DNA of 64,000 nt from Strongyloides papillosus (GCA_005656395.1 SRSI01000008.1:86405-150404); one strand, 5' to 3'; counted from the first letter of the stretch, positions 44,801-56,585 are shown. Translations and numbers: made by a program. Notes: generated by a model from the sequence alone, not told the origin.

Positions 44801-45314
44801 ATTATTAAATGCTCTCATAAAATGCTTTTCTACTTTAGGATTTCCTAAAGTATTAAGATCTGACAATGGACCAGCTTTTATAGCAAAATCTGTTGCAGAT
44901 TACCTAACATCGGTAGGAGTTGAACATCAACTCAGTGCACCCCATCATCACACGAGTAATGCATTTGTAGAAAGATTCAACAATACATTACGAGCTGCGA
45001 TTAGAATTTATAAAAATGAACATAAACTTTCAGTTATTGTAGCACACTTTGTGTATGCATATAACAGATCAAAAAATATGAGTACTGGATTATCACCAGC
45101 TCAAATATTATTAAATACATCCGACAGATGGATAAATGAACAACCAATGCATAATGGTTACAGTGGTCTTCATGAATTAATCAAAGACACTAAAGACAGA
45201 TTCACCGAAAATGACATACAAAGAAAAGGCCAAAAACTAAATCCAGGGGATTTAGTATTACGGAAAGTGATGCACAGGAAAGATACTGATACATCACAAA
45301 AGAACCAACAGTAA
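38859..45314 (+). CDS. gag-pol: Gag-Pol polyprotein with internal membrane/coiled-coil module, 3' truncated
   Basis: One open frame of 2151 codons. Residues about 1-300 are helical capsid-like; about 305-405 are Asn/Lys/Gln-rich and basic. A hydrophobic segment at about 431-449 (MSALIVICLLAMFIPSTGG) is followed by Y-x4-C-x2-P-x2-P-x-F-Y-x-L. A Cys-containing region and a long coiled coil (about 670-925, with three KEQH-centred repeats) come next. A second hydrophobic segment lies at about 1006-1030 (YESILTFIGGIITTIVGRIV, then KEKIG). Then protease (LIDTGATINVIS, about 1121), RT (FVVDFR about 1453, YLDD about 1550), RNase H (FTDAS about 1696), an integrase zinc finger (about 1877-1921) and the DDE core (NADFM, LRSDNGPAF, AFVERFN). 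The frame ends inside the integrase tail, where the inserted element's repeat supplies TAA. Confidence 0.9.
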   Translation: MNVDMRTSTKVPNLRAFEAAYEIYKEDWATQQQELINNPNTKPSDKTALVDAQILQLQELLKFHNMGKEAAYIVPIEWNEVSEHPRHKEITNIVVAKTHENGGDIKQFIKGGDIEFGIWMRTTLNLLRVVTYDDEGYRLANQISMQLVDRFIPGHSDAHKYLQLLMAKRCDSNGRLRNNLLICDLFEDIWTEMKNAQVHKKVQLLVKPPIWRHGKDKVENFNHRYDKYLSQRLGVQLVSAYLDSNPALRREYYINYMDCLPKYIRREVKYDITVHTPWNVFLNIFVNAAADLDSDDDDKHKIKNAHNNDNKSRKREYPRNKSYNNYKSKRQYNDNNKSTTNKYQPSNNDGNKDRGNNKPQNNYKSSPQGGYNKKSNYQNNDKKRHYKGNNKYTQNKRQPENKGQQVNVIDVENLDDYLSKKFQEMMVTAKMSALIVICLLAMFIPSTGGELVRRYKWENCETPKIPYFYRLHDEYLKSVIVQNVSLVPVNEDCSPNIIDDMIIGMDIGNNLLVEWTSSNPSKPKEYKYKSKYIQRCNQVINPVILDNDAEYSIIYKNDEASNREAQRSFTQLCQIRLIFISKCPNWDSPIQDDMNRIDNAIQTAYDNSRRITLNSISKIGQYQLPERENNVESLYNEKSYNTKIMVVFNNLRGYTYSLELQVATLMVDKNTLTELLKTKTQALSHSETVKETLRSNGDEVVTLSKSLKEANEKMLKMISKEQHVDAIDRMKAKLETEKLMMIPKEQHNIAVNNIKSELEAKMLMMLPKEQHINAINKIKSELDTEKQDKQTLTKLKDDLSNKNYQCNNEKIQINSELTQCKGNLHSREEELRNKDIEINNLNIQINNINNQNDNNEALQTTNKLYHQAIQEKTELEMRLNKAWANDKQMLQNTINNYETTISNLESRSKRRMYNIEHILNEINNLPHDSGTVNIIKEALRLRLTAIDSYTTVDTPLTNNQPKELKTIKECFEDVIKTPYKRTQTDITNTLNDLVQDIDIKKMGNDYESILTFIGGIITTIVGRIVKEKIGSFVTQRRSNRFDNNSIEDTTHPYSYRNVGIPLISTVAPRTTTGNTRGILVNREGRVGEQVNSISTHKSPSTDSSEWSPHINVTLKDNNYQALIDTGATINVISKRIVDELNLPITAHSIGIETANGNITATAGRVTHSIKIENKNYTVTFEILTDCRHDIIIGMPAINQIGIKTLFHDRMKTPEQRKRNVYVSDNVTIPPGSCTIFHAKVVPNRDIQSNVILDLHPYWKNVDHLLTFEQVGKVHDGIIPIVLVNAGRNPVDLRKDTHIGQVHMIKEINEDTLLVTSEEVIPDDADWEETLPPYPSSIDPIDYDSFIKLIDLSLSILSEKGKQKLLDICWKHKTAFHEYDGKPGLYSGTQSLNIKLKSDKVPTRIKPSRMSIEKETEISKQIADMIETGMIEPSRSPYLSRVVLVRKKDQKWRFVVDFRFINSLIEQQSHVIPRIDKITEEAAGKNFYTSFDLKAGFHQIPLDENSRKIAAFVTHEGIFQYKVMPMGLTGSPDKFQEIMDEVLFRLPNCYVYLDDILTCASDENIHLDNIDAILQRIAEFSMKINIAKCQFGRPSAQYLGFVLDKQGIHPNPEKVKAINIKPIPRTPKEVKSFLGAASYFRRHIKNFSAIAEPLYKLDRKFVWEDTHTEAFNKLKDALSNATTLSPPDNTKNYTIFTDASKQGLGAALVQKDRPIAFASRSLKPAEKNYPIIKLEALGLIYALKQFRPYIYGKHTTVITDHKPLLSLLNNKELTGILQRYQMAIMEYDLTIQYIKGEANTVADYLSRESFAVIDLKEALYEDIFPSKMFPPYNINKFIEYYNEKEKELISNDGKIRTSSGTRVYVPKLLREKLLSVFHSHPFLGGHLGYDKINGKFKSIFYWPKMDEQMNNIWTSCQECQLNKEQPSRLIQTHKKTIQYPKEVWNTLNADFMQYNNEYILVIVDEYSKFVVTSVNKKQNGPTLLNALIKCFSTLGFPKVLRSDNGPAFIAKSVADYLTSVGVEHQLSAPHHHTSNAFVERFNNTLRAAIRIYKNEHKLSVIVAHFVYAYNRSKNMSTGLSPAQILLNTSDRWINEQPMHNGYSGLHELIKDTKDRFTENDIQRKGQKLNPGDLVLRKVMHRKDTDTSQKNQQ

Positions 45315-45441
45315 TAATATTGCATATTATTGTCTTGAGGGGAAACCCTGTCAACCCTCAAGACCCAAATCTAAATGACTAAATATTTTAATTACATTGA
45401 CTTTTTATAATAGACAGTGTTTTCCAATAAAATTTATTACT
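45311..45441 (+). repeat. Left repeat (LTR) of the deleted element
   Basis: Starts GTAATAATATTGCATATTAT. Contains a CTTGAGGG/CCCTCAAG hairpin and AATAAA. The true LTR may extend further right than the shared 131 bp. Confidence 0.7.
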
Positions 45442-45572
45442 CAATAAATTTCTGGTAAAATTTATCATCTGTCTGTCGCCTTATTAAGTAACTACTATCA
45501 CTGTCGTGGATTCTGCTTTCTCTGACCTAATTTATTACTGGTACTAATAGGTCGGAAACGAAATACAGAAAC

Positions 45573-47252
45573 ATGTCAGAATCAACCACTACACCTCAAC
45601 CTCCAAAAGATGAAGATAAGGACCTCGATCCAGGAAACGACCAACTCAAGCAACAGTTGAAAGGGCTAGTCATGGCTCAACTAAGACCATTAGCCAACGC
45701 CTTGGAGATACACGTACCTGCTGTCATCAAAAAGCCCGACCTCGTCGACTTAATTGTTGAGGAAGAGCCAAATCTCAAACTCGAGGATTTTTCCACAATT
45801 CTCACCACCAATCAACCTTCAGGGTCTAAAACGTCAAAAAGAAACTCTACACGACAACCCTTAAAAACCTGTCCAGCGAACGACTCCGACGATGATAGTG
45901 AACCTTCCGAGGACAACCATCCAAAGTCTGACCAATACGGACACAATCACCCAACACACGTTGGATTCAACACCCATCACACCGATGTGAGACAGCCACA
46001 ACATCCTCCAACAAAAGGATCAACTAATCTTCAGTTCACCATAGGACAACACTCCTATGAATTTCTCTTCTACATCGTGGAATCACTTCCAGATCCTTAC
46101 TCACAAATCTTCCTTGGTAACGATTTCCTTGCCTCAATCAACGCTGACGTTCTTCATCGTGCCAATGGATCCGCCTTACGCATCAACGACGACATCATCC
46201 CCAATATCAACTTACCGCTTCCCTCCAGAGGTAATCCCATTCAAGTAAATCGCATTATGACCCAGTCTCAAGACGAAGTCAAAACTAAGATATGTACTGA
46301 ATATCCTTTGGTTGTCTCCAAGCACAAGTTCGATATAGGTAAATGCACTGTTCAACTGGAAACCATTGTCCATAAGAACCAAGAACTACCGCCATTTTAC
46401 AAATACGATGTCCCTTTCAAACTTCGCTCTGAAGTTCAACGCCAGGTTGCTGAACTTGTATCTCACGATATCATACGTCCAACTTCAACAATCCCACATT
46501 GCTTCAACTTAGTCTGTGCCCCAAAAAAGGACCAATCCGTACGTACCTGTGTGGATCTCCGTCCTCTCAATGCCACAATTGCTTGTGATCGATACCACAC
46601 CAAAACCATACCCCAAATTCTCCGCGAATTTCAATCATGTTCCACCAGCCCCCCCTCTTCCATTTTAAGAAAGGAGGAAACACTTGGCACTCTACCAAGT
46701 GACAAATTACTTTTATCAACTTCGGATCTCCCAGAAGTCTGTGGCACTATACACGCCAATTCATACTTCCAGTTCTCAACCAAAGAATTCAAAGAAATCT
46801 ACACTACTGAAGTTAACAATTGCATGGCCTGCCAAATGTCAGTGCCCAGAAATGAACCCACTGTCGATACAGCTACCCGATACCTCATGTACTCTACAAC
46901 TGACAACACTTCATCCGCTGCACTTACCCAGAAGATACGTGATGAAATCCTCTTCCCATTTGGTAAACCAACTATCCTACGCCTTGACAATGCAAAATAC
47001 TTCAAAGAACATGACTTTTCTATTCAACAGGATCTTCTTCAGAACCAGAAGGTTCCCAAGACTCCCTACAAAGTTGGAGAGCTCGTACTAGTCCGAGACC
47101 GCAATCCTAAACTATCTAAGTTCAACTTCCTCTACAAAGGCTCCTTCAAAGTAACTCAAGTCAGCCATCTGAAGGTCCATTATATCTCTTCCACTGGAAA
47201 AGAGAAAATCGCTTACTATAAGGACTGTAAACTGTATAAGGGCCATACTTAA
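45573..47252 (+). CDS. 559-codon ORF fused from pol remnants (protease, RT start, integrase end)
   Basis: The start ATG at 45573 is followed by an acidic, Pro-rich N-terminus. Next come a protease-like part without a visible DTG (QIFLGNDFLASINADVLHRA) and the beginning of RT (CVDLRPLNATIACDRYHTKT). An abrupt junction near 46640 follows, where the catalytic RT core and RNase H are missing. The rest is a piece of integrase (CMACQ finger half, GKPTILRLDNAKYF core Asp) and a GPF/Y-type tail (KFNFLYKGSFKVTQVSHLKV). It cannot encode RT or a full integrase. The frame is nevertheless open throughout, and the sequence is visibly C-rich compared with everything around it. It is probably mobilised in trans; the origin is a different gypsy lineage from the host element. 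Confidence 0.75.
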   Translation: MSESTTTPQPPKDEDKDLDPGNDQLKQQLKGLVMAQLRPLANALEIHVPAVIKKPDLVDLIVEEEPNLKLEDFSTILTTNQPSGSKTSKRNSTRQPLKTCPANDSDDDSEPSEDNHPKSDQYGHNHPTHVGFNTHHTDVRQPQHPPTKGSTNLQFTIGQHSYEFLFYIVESLPDPYSQIFLGNDFLASINADVLHRANGSALRINDDIIPNINLPLPSRGNPIQVNRIMTQSQDEVKTKICTEYPLVVSKHKFDIGKCTVQLETIVHKNQELPPFYKYDVPFKLRSEVQRQVAELVSHDIIRPTSTIPHCFNLVCAPKKDQSVRTCVDLRPLNATIACDRYHTKTIPQILREFQSCSTSPPSSILRKEETLGTLPSDKLLLSTSDLPEVCGTIHANSYFQFSTKEFKEIYTTEVNNCMACQMSVPRNEPTVDTATRYLMYSTTDNTSSAALTQKIRDEILFPFGKPTILRLDNAKYFKEHDFSIQQDLLQNQKVPKTPYKVGELVLVRDRNPKLSKFNFLYKGSFKVTQVSHLKVHYISSTGKEKIAYYKDCKLYKGHT

Positions 47253-47263
47253 AGATGAGGGGA

Positions 47264-47394
47264 GTAATAATATTGCATATTATTGTCTTGAGGGGAAACC
47301 CTGTTAACCCCCAAGACCCAAATCTTAATGACTAAATATTTTAATTACATTGACTTTTTATAATAGACAGTGTTTTTCAATAAAATTTATTACT
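47264..47394 (+). repeat. Right repeat (LTR) of the deleted element
   Basis: Nearly identical to 45311-45441; preceded by a purine tract. Confidence 0.7.
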
Positions 47395-48416
47395 GTTTTA
47401 ATTATTTTACGATCATAAATTCACTTTCTAATGCAGCTTTTGTTAATAGTTTTTATATAAAATGATGTGCTTTTGATTTAAGATTTAGATGAGTAAAAAA
47501 TTATAACCATTTATCTTCAGTTTTATTGTATTAGTTCTTCAAAATTACAAAAAATTATAGCACATAATCTAACTGATTTTGACTCTTTTTTCCAATAATT
47601 TTACAAAAACTATTACGACCTAATTGATCTTGTGGTGAAATAATGGTGGTAATAACCTTTCCTTCCCCCAGTATTGTACGTATCTTTGAGTTTTCATAAT
47701 TTTATTTTCCTGGAGTTTACCACAACTGAAATTAACAACATTTACTACTAGGCTTTGGTTTTTAGTAAAAAACGAGCTTTGGTTTATTATGGTAATTTTT
47801 TTCTGTGAAACTAAAATGTTAATCAACTAGTATTTTACAATTTTTAAACTTTAAAGTATTTTTATGTTTCTTTTTGCTTGACTACCAAATTTTGCTGTTT
47901 TCATTTTACTTTTACCATATATATAAGTGAAGAGCGATGCTAATCATAATATTTTTGTATATATTGTTTATTAATTATTTTTTACTTTATATTAAGACCC
48001 CAAAAATAATTGTGTAATTATTTTTAATTATATAACTGACATTTTTAAATACAAATTAACAACAAAACACAATACAAATTAGTATATAGATGAAAGAAAA
48101 ATAATAGATAACTATTTACTAACTAACTTAAGATTATCATTTTATTTAAGTATTTCAAGCATTTTCTATTTATTTGTAGTTTTTTTTGAATATATTTCAA
48201 ATAACTATTAAATTACACATTTCATATATCAACGAAGTTATAAATCTAACATAGTATTGAAAATTATTAGGTCAATTAACTATAATCAACTAAAACTAAA
48301 TACATTCTTTTAAGTTTAAAAATATTTTTACAAATAGAAGTTATACATTTTATTTTGAAAGTATTACTTCTTTAGCTCATAAAATTTAAAAAGTTAATAT
48401 TTAAAACAAAGCAATA
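47395..48416. other. AT-rich gene-free stretch
   Basis: No gene supported. The short ORF 47620-47826 is AT-driven. Confidence 0.45.
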
Positions 48417-50903
48417 TTAACCCTTAAGTACCGAGCAGTAAAAAATATTGCGTAAGTACCGAGCTGTCCGTTTTGCGGACACACCAATTTATTGTTATTT
48501 ATACTAAATATGATATATTATTTTTATGTTATAAGCAATATTTAGATAAATTTAATATTGCTAAAGATTTTTAAATGAAAAAAAATTAATATTTTTATGT
48601 TAAAATTTTTTTAATATAATTAACAATTATTACATTTATAAAACTGTTTGCAATGTTCTTTGCAAATATATTTACCACAGGAAAAACAAGAATTACATAG
48701 CCTTCTAACATTTGGTTCACATAAATTGCAGTTTTTCTTTTCAGGCATACCATGTTCTCTAGTTTTTGCTAATACTATATTAGGTGATGAAGAAGAGACA
48801 TTGGTATTGGATGTTAAGTTTTTAGGAATATTTTTTGTAACTATGTATTTATCATACATATTAGTTGCAATTTCATACAAAAATACTTCCCTGTCTAAAT
48901 TATCTTCAAAATTTAATAAGTTATAAATAGTATAACTATTTAGAAGTAGATAATCAACAATTAACAAACAATAAGTTGTTTTTCATGATTTTGATCGTCT
49001 CTTTATTGAATGACGATTTATCATTTGATCTACTACATCTACTCCTCCCATATGACAGTTATAGTCTGTTTGCAAATTTGTTTTAGATTGAAATTTGGTG
49101 CAAGCAGAATAAGCATTTGATAAAATCATTATATTTTTCCCTGAAGTAGACACAAATGATTTTAATATAAGATTGCTGCTTTTAAAAACTTTTACTTTAT
49201 CAATAAAGTTTTTTCTCTTCTTTTCCAATCTGTAAGCAGCTTTTTGACTTATACTGCCTAATTTTTGAGATATTGACATAGCCTCAAAACATTCATTTGG
49301 AACTTCAACATCATCATCAGCAACATTTCTTTTTCTTCCTCTATTCTCTATTTTTCTTGGTCTCCCAACACTCCTTCTAATAGTAGATTCTTCAACAACT
49401 GGAAGATTCTCTTTTTCTACATCAGATTCTACTTTCTTACTGATTTTTGTTTCTTCTGGTAAAAATTTTCTATTTGGTCTTATAGTGGCAAGAAAATTTA
49501 TCTTTTTACTATTCAATGCCAATGCCAAAGGAACTGAAGAAAACCAATTATCAAAAGTTATCAAAGATCCTGGTTTCAAAGCTTCTGACATACGTAAAAC
49601 AACTTCATATGGACGATTGTTGAAAGTATTGTTTTTCCCAGCATATAATTCGGACTTGAAAACATAACGGCTTCGTGAAGATGTTAATGTTTGACTCTTC
49701 AATCCGTATTTTTCACTTTTACTAGGATTAAAGCAAATAAAGGAACATCTTCCTCTATATCCTGTTTGTGATTCATCTAAAAAATATGTATCACATTTTA
49801 TTCCATCTACAACTGATGTTTCAAAAATTTTCTCCAACATTCTTATAGAATTTGCTTTATCAGTAGGATCTTTTTGCTCATTCGAAGCTGTGAGAGCACC
49901 AAGAATCTTTGAAAATCTCTCTCTAGGAAAAGCACATCGAGCAAATTTGTACTGATCATATAGTGGATGTGTTGAAAATATTGAACGTACAGATGTTGAT
50001 CTTCCACCTTTAATAGAGATCATTAAAAGTGTTCCTATGAATCCTTGAAACTCTATCTGACTCATTTTTTCGTTCTCATTGAATTTAGCATTAGTTGATT
50101 CAAAAATATGGTCTAAGCAACTCTTTGAAATTTCTAAGAACAATTCATATGGATTTTTCCCACCATATTTTGAGAAATTAGCTACCTCTTTATGTTGAGA
50201 TAAGCGATCTTGAGGTCTAGACTTTTCCATTTTCTGATTAATCCATGTTAATTGTGCTGCGAGTTGTTCAAAATTTTCTTCAGTTTCATGAATAATTTCC
50301 ATTTCATCCATTCTCAAAGCAACATTATCAATTTCTTCATCCCATTGTTGTTCTTCTAAATCTTCTAAAATTTGGTCTTCCATTTCTTCTCTAGAAACAA
50401 GTACAATCGGTGATTCTTCATCTGAATTTATTTCATTATCTTCATTTGATATAAGATTTCTTTTTGAAGATTTCATAGTATATTCTAAACTTGACAGACG
50501 TTTTTTAGACATTTTTGTAAAAGTGTTTTTAAACAAATGATGCTTTTAAAATCAAATACCTCTTTAATTATCAAATTCCATTGTTCAAACTACTTAAAGT
50601 TAAACTTTTTTATGTATTTCAACATAATTTCTACTTATAATAAGAAATACGATACATAATTATCATTTATCATGAGAAAATTCAGTTGAAATATTATACC
50701 AAAAAGAATGTGTTTTGTAAACTTGAATTTTTTTTATACCTTAAAGGAATCCAAATGCTTTGAAAAAATATTGAGAAGATAGCCAACAATTTTTTACCCA
50801 AAACCTATTTTTTTTAAAAATTTATTTAAATTTTTAACATAATTATGAACAATAATATAAATGCACTGTCCGCAAAACGGACAGCTCGGTACTTAAGGGT
50901 TAA
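48417..50903 (-). mobile_element. Complete piggyBac element with TTAA duplications
   Basis: TTAA at 48417-48420 and 50900-50903 flank the element (48421-50899, 2479 bp). Both ends start CCCTTAAGTACCGAG (inverted). The right end continues directly into a GTCCG-CAAAA-CGGAC hairpin. The left end has the same hairpin 28 bases further in, after a second TAAGTACCGAG. It contains one transposase gene on the minus strand. Confidence 0.93.
48620..50536 (-). pseudogene. piggyBac transposase with one premature TGA
   Basis: The frame runs from ATG 50536 to TGA 48983-48985 (517 codons) and continues in the same frame to 48620. The N-terminus is acidic. Catalytic aspartates are visible in YFLDESQTGYRGRC (about residue 250), LITFDNWFSS (about 332) and HMGGVDVVDQ (about 500). 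The stop follows RRSKS, where piggyBac transposases have a conserved Trp, so TGG to TGA is the simplest explanation. The part after it holds the last helices and a Cys-rich zinc domain (CNLCEPNVRRLCNSCFSCGK), which in piggyBac recognises the terminal repeats. The truncated product keeps all the catalytic aspartates but lacks that domain, so it should be inactive on its own. Confidence 0.9.
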
Positions 50904-52664
<1,761 letters not shown>

Positions 52665-52737
52665 TGCCACATGCTGGGATTGAACCAGCGACCTTCGGTT
52701 TACAAGACCGACGCTACTACCACTGAGCCAATGTGGC
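52665..52737 (-). tRNA. tRNA-Thr (TGT)
   Basis: Acceptor GCCACAT/ATGTGGC, anticodon stem TCGGT/ACCGA with loop CTTGTAA. The D-arm reads GGTAGTAGC and pairs poorly with GCTC, as if one base were inserted; it may be a weak or damaged gene. Confidence 0.85.
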
Positions 52738-53678
52738 TGTGGGTAGCAAATCTTTTCTTCAATATTTGACAACAAACAGCAAAACATTCTTCTAACAAAA
52801 AAAGCCCAAACATTTCCAAAAAATTTGTCCTTTTTATCTTAATAGACAATTTCAAATATATTAATTAATTTTTATACTTTGGAAAATAGTGATAATATTA
52901 AAAAAATACTATTTAAGTTAGATTCTTGTTGGAATTTAATCTTATGAAAAATAATCGTTACAGGTGTAGTAAATAATTAACTGAATTGATAATTAGAGTT
53001 TATTTAAAAGGTGGTAGATAATTATATTTGTTCTTTATTAAGATCATCTTACTGTCTATTTTACTAAAAATATAAATGAATAATGTCATAATTGTAAAAG
53101 TTTGTTAAGAAGACGGTATGATATTAAAAACTTGATAATTAAATAAATATGTATTAACTTACTATAAGTTCCTTATTTTATTATTCAACGTTATGGTAAT
53201 TTTAATAATTGTACGTTTAAAAAGCAGAAAAAACTTTTTGTGTTGGTCTACCAAGTAAATTAAAAATGAATTATGTAAACTTTTTTACGACACTTTATAA
53301 ATAGCTTAAATCAAAAGAGATTGCTTATTAAATAAAATCTTTATTTATATTTAAGTTATATTTAAATTTACAGCATTTTTATATTCTCAAAAACTAAAAA
53401 TTAATCGCGATTTTATAGTTAGTAATACACATATTTTTAGAACATTGTTAAAATATATTTTCAAAAAAACTCTTTTGAAAATTCACAAAATGTTGATTTT
53501 ATTGTACTTTAAGTGTTGTTTACAAAAGCATTGTTGTTATTTATTTTATACTTTTTTTTTAAATATAAGTAAAAATTATTTTTTCAAAATAATATTTTGT
53601 TGCATATTTTAGAAAATTGTTGGAATAGTGTTTTGCATTTTAAAAATAAAATCTCAAAGAAACGGTCCACTACTTCAT
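52738..53678. other. AT-rich spacer in the tRNA region
   Basis: Nothing recognised. Confidence 0.5.
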
Positions 53679-53759
53679 GGCGAAGTGGCCGAGTGGTTAA
53701 GGCGTTGGTTTTAGGCACCAATATCTTCGGATGCGTGGGTTCGAATCCCATCTTCGTCA
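53679..53759 (+). tRNA. tRNA-Leu (TAG)
   Basis: Acceptor GGCGAAG/CTTCGTC, anticodon stem TTGGT/ACCAA with loop TTTAGGC, a long variable arm, T-loop TTCGAAT and a T-run after the gene. No intron. Confidence 0.93.
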
Positions 53760-56512
53760 TATTTTTCTATATTAATTCTTTGTTAGAGATAATAAAAATA
53801 ATATAATGAATATAAATTATTGGCTAAAAGATGCAAAATCTAGTATTTCTATGGAACTACGATCCATTTTTTTAAGTAACATTGGTTATTATTATTGCTA
53901 GGATATAAATAAAGAAATCCTATCTCTGATTCTTCATTAGTAGACTTCTTTACAGCAAGACACTTTTGTTATTTTTTTATATAATTCTAAAATTAACTTT
54001 CAATACAATTAAATTCAGAAATTTTCTTACTTTCAACCAAATTTTAATATAGAATTGTTTTTTAATTTATAAAAATCATAATAGTACAAAATATAAAAAA
54101 CTGAAATTGATAATTTATTATAAAGTTTATTTGCGTAAATCACTAAAGGGACTTTAGATTGTTTTATTAGTATATTATTTTACTAGAAATATCTTATTAA
54201 GTTTTTTTTTTAAATTATATTTACCACAAAAAAGTTAATTTTTTTTAAAATAACGTTAACCAAGTATCTCTGTCACTACATGGAAAAATGTAACAAAAAA
54301 TAAGCTGTTTAAAATCAGTTATAATTATGATACAAGCATTGTTAGATCATCGACGAAAGTTACAAATGAATTTTATTAATAAATATATTTTTTTAGATTA
54401 CAAATAATTTAATAAAAATTGGAGTAAAAAGACATTTAAAAGTTCCTAGACGCACTGGTGTTGATAATATTGATGTTATATTTGCAACCAAAAATGGTGG
54501 CTTGGTAATAAATACACTTTCTGAAACCAGTCATCTGCAACTAAATTAACCTGCACCCTTGTACTTTCACTAGCTCGAAATGTTTCTTAAAGTGATGCTT
54601 TAATGAAAAAAGAAAATGGGTAAGAAAAATTTATAGGTAAAAAGATTAGAAGTAAAAATCTTGCAATTATATTACTTGGAAGAATACAAAAATGGTCATA
54701 TCAAGTATGCAACCATTTGATATGAGAATAGTTAATTATGATTCATTTATTTCAAAAAAAAAGCTGCAAACAAAGAGAAATTGAATTACCAACTTTTTTT
54801 GAAATCTATCCACTTGCTGATTACATTATAGTTTATCTTTTATTAACAAAAGAAGCAGAACATTTATTGAATGCAAAAAAAATCTAAGTGTAAAAAAGAA
54901 ATGGAAATGATCTATGTTATATTCACAAAGCTGCTTTTTAAACATTTATCATAGTTTAATGCATATCATATTGTTAATAAGTCTTTTATCGCATTAATTT
55001 AATCTAAGTTATTATAAGAAGCTACATTTTTTTTTATATTTTTCTGCGAATTTTATGTAAAACATCTAAGATATAAATGCTTTTTTACCCTTTACAACTA
55101 CATGTATAAAATATTTTTAATAGTATCACTATTGAAATAGAAGAACGAGAATGATATATTTTAATATGATTTCAAGCTTCTTTTTGTGTAAATTTGTTGT
55201 TTAGTGCAATTTTAAAGAATTATATTGATTACATTTTTGTAAGATATCTATTACTATAAAACTAAAATTATATGTATAAAATGAATTAACAATGAATCAT
55301 CTAATTTGATTTAACGTTTTTCAATTTTTCAAAAAAGATCGTGCTTGTAATTAAGGGAAATGTAAAGTAACAATTTAAAAATTATCAAACTTTTATTTTA
55401 GCAACATCTTTTAAAACATAGCTTTATATAATTATATAAATTTATTAATTAATAACAATTTTGTTATGTCTATATTTATTAAAATAATTAGTGGCCACCT
55501 TAAAATTGGGAAATTATATATATTAATTATTAACTTACTAATTAATATATTCCTTTACCTTTCTTAATTAACAGGCAAACGAGATATAATATGACAATAA
55601 AATTACAATGAAATAATATAATGAAAATATGATATTTATATTTAATAAGTCGTCAAAATTCCTTTCGTTATAAGATGGTTTAACTCTATCATGTTACTAA
55701 TTTAGAAGCTATTAACTAAGAGAATTTTGGTAAGCATTTTTTAATCTCCGAGTTTTTTAATTTATATTTTATTACTATGAAACAAAATTTATGCTGTAAA
55801 TAGACTTTTGTCAAAAAAAATTCTTCAAACATTTATAGCATTGTTTTAAATTAAAAGATAATTAAAGGTTTTTTGTTTTTTCTAACAATTAAAAGATATT
55901 ATTTAAATTATATAAGGTTATCCCATTTTTATTTTAATATTTATTAAAGTCGGTTTGCTACTTGAAATGCAAGTATGTTTCTTATTAATTAGCACATAAA
56001 AATTATTGCAATAATATTATTTACAGATTTCTAGTATAATATTTGCAATTTCAATGTGTAATTTGGTTTTATTTTATCTATTAAAGTTGTATAAATACGC
56101 TTATCGGTTATTAATTGTGTATAGAATTTGAACATTTTTAACATAAACTATTTTTAAAGATTTTAAAATACATGTCTAATGTATGATTTAATTTTTTTTA
56201 AGTTTTGACCATTAATGTACACTTGTAATGTAAAATGAATTAAGAATATCATTATGAATATCACTTACTATCTAACATTGCATACTTATAAAATAAACAA
56301 ATATTTACTACAAGAGCAATATATATAATTTCACAATTTTCAAAAAATTTATGCTATAGTTAGTTATGTTTTGTATAGTATCCTTCTATAAATTATACAT
56401 TTAAAAATATCATAAGATGTTATTTTTATTTTTTGAATTTATTATAAATAGTACATTTTCAACTAAAATCTTGGGTAACAATATTAAAAATACCATGGCT
56501 TTACAAAAAGAA
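53760..56512. other. AT-rich spacer, one possible coding remnant
   Basis: 54402-54549 reads GVKRHLKVPRRTGVDNIDVI in one frame and might be an old exon or transposon fragment; not recognised. Otherwise empty. Confidence 0.4.
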
Positions 56513-56585
56513 TGCCCCGTGTGAGGCTCGAACTCACGACCTTCAGATTATGAGACTGACGCGCTGCCGACTGCGCCAACGAGGC
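56513..56585 (-). tRNA. tRNA-Met (CAT), elongator type
   Basis: Acceptor GCCTCGT/ACGGGGC (one G-T pair), anticodon loop CTCATAA, T-loop TTCGAGC. T-loop and acceptor are of the elongator type. Confidence 0.9.

Larger units (their letters stand above)
45311..47394 (+). mobile_element. Internally deleted LTR element inserted at the 3' end of the gypsy copy
   Basis: Bounded by 131-bp direct repeats (45311-45441 and 47264-47394) that differ at only a few bases, with a purine tract (AAAGATGAGGGGA) just before the right repeat. It carries one long ORF with pieces of a gypsy-type pol. No matching target duplication is visible: the left flank is gypsy integrase coding sequence, while the right flank does not resume it. 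A deletion or recombination therefore followed the insertion, or the repeat edges are incomplete. Confidence 0.75.

Noticed and set aside
48421..50899. Direct repeats or spacers suggesting a CRISPR array or other prokaryotic feature anywhere in the window
   Set aside because: All repeats seen are transposon ends, LTRs or AT-rich satellites; the window is eukaryotic.
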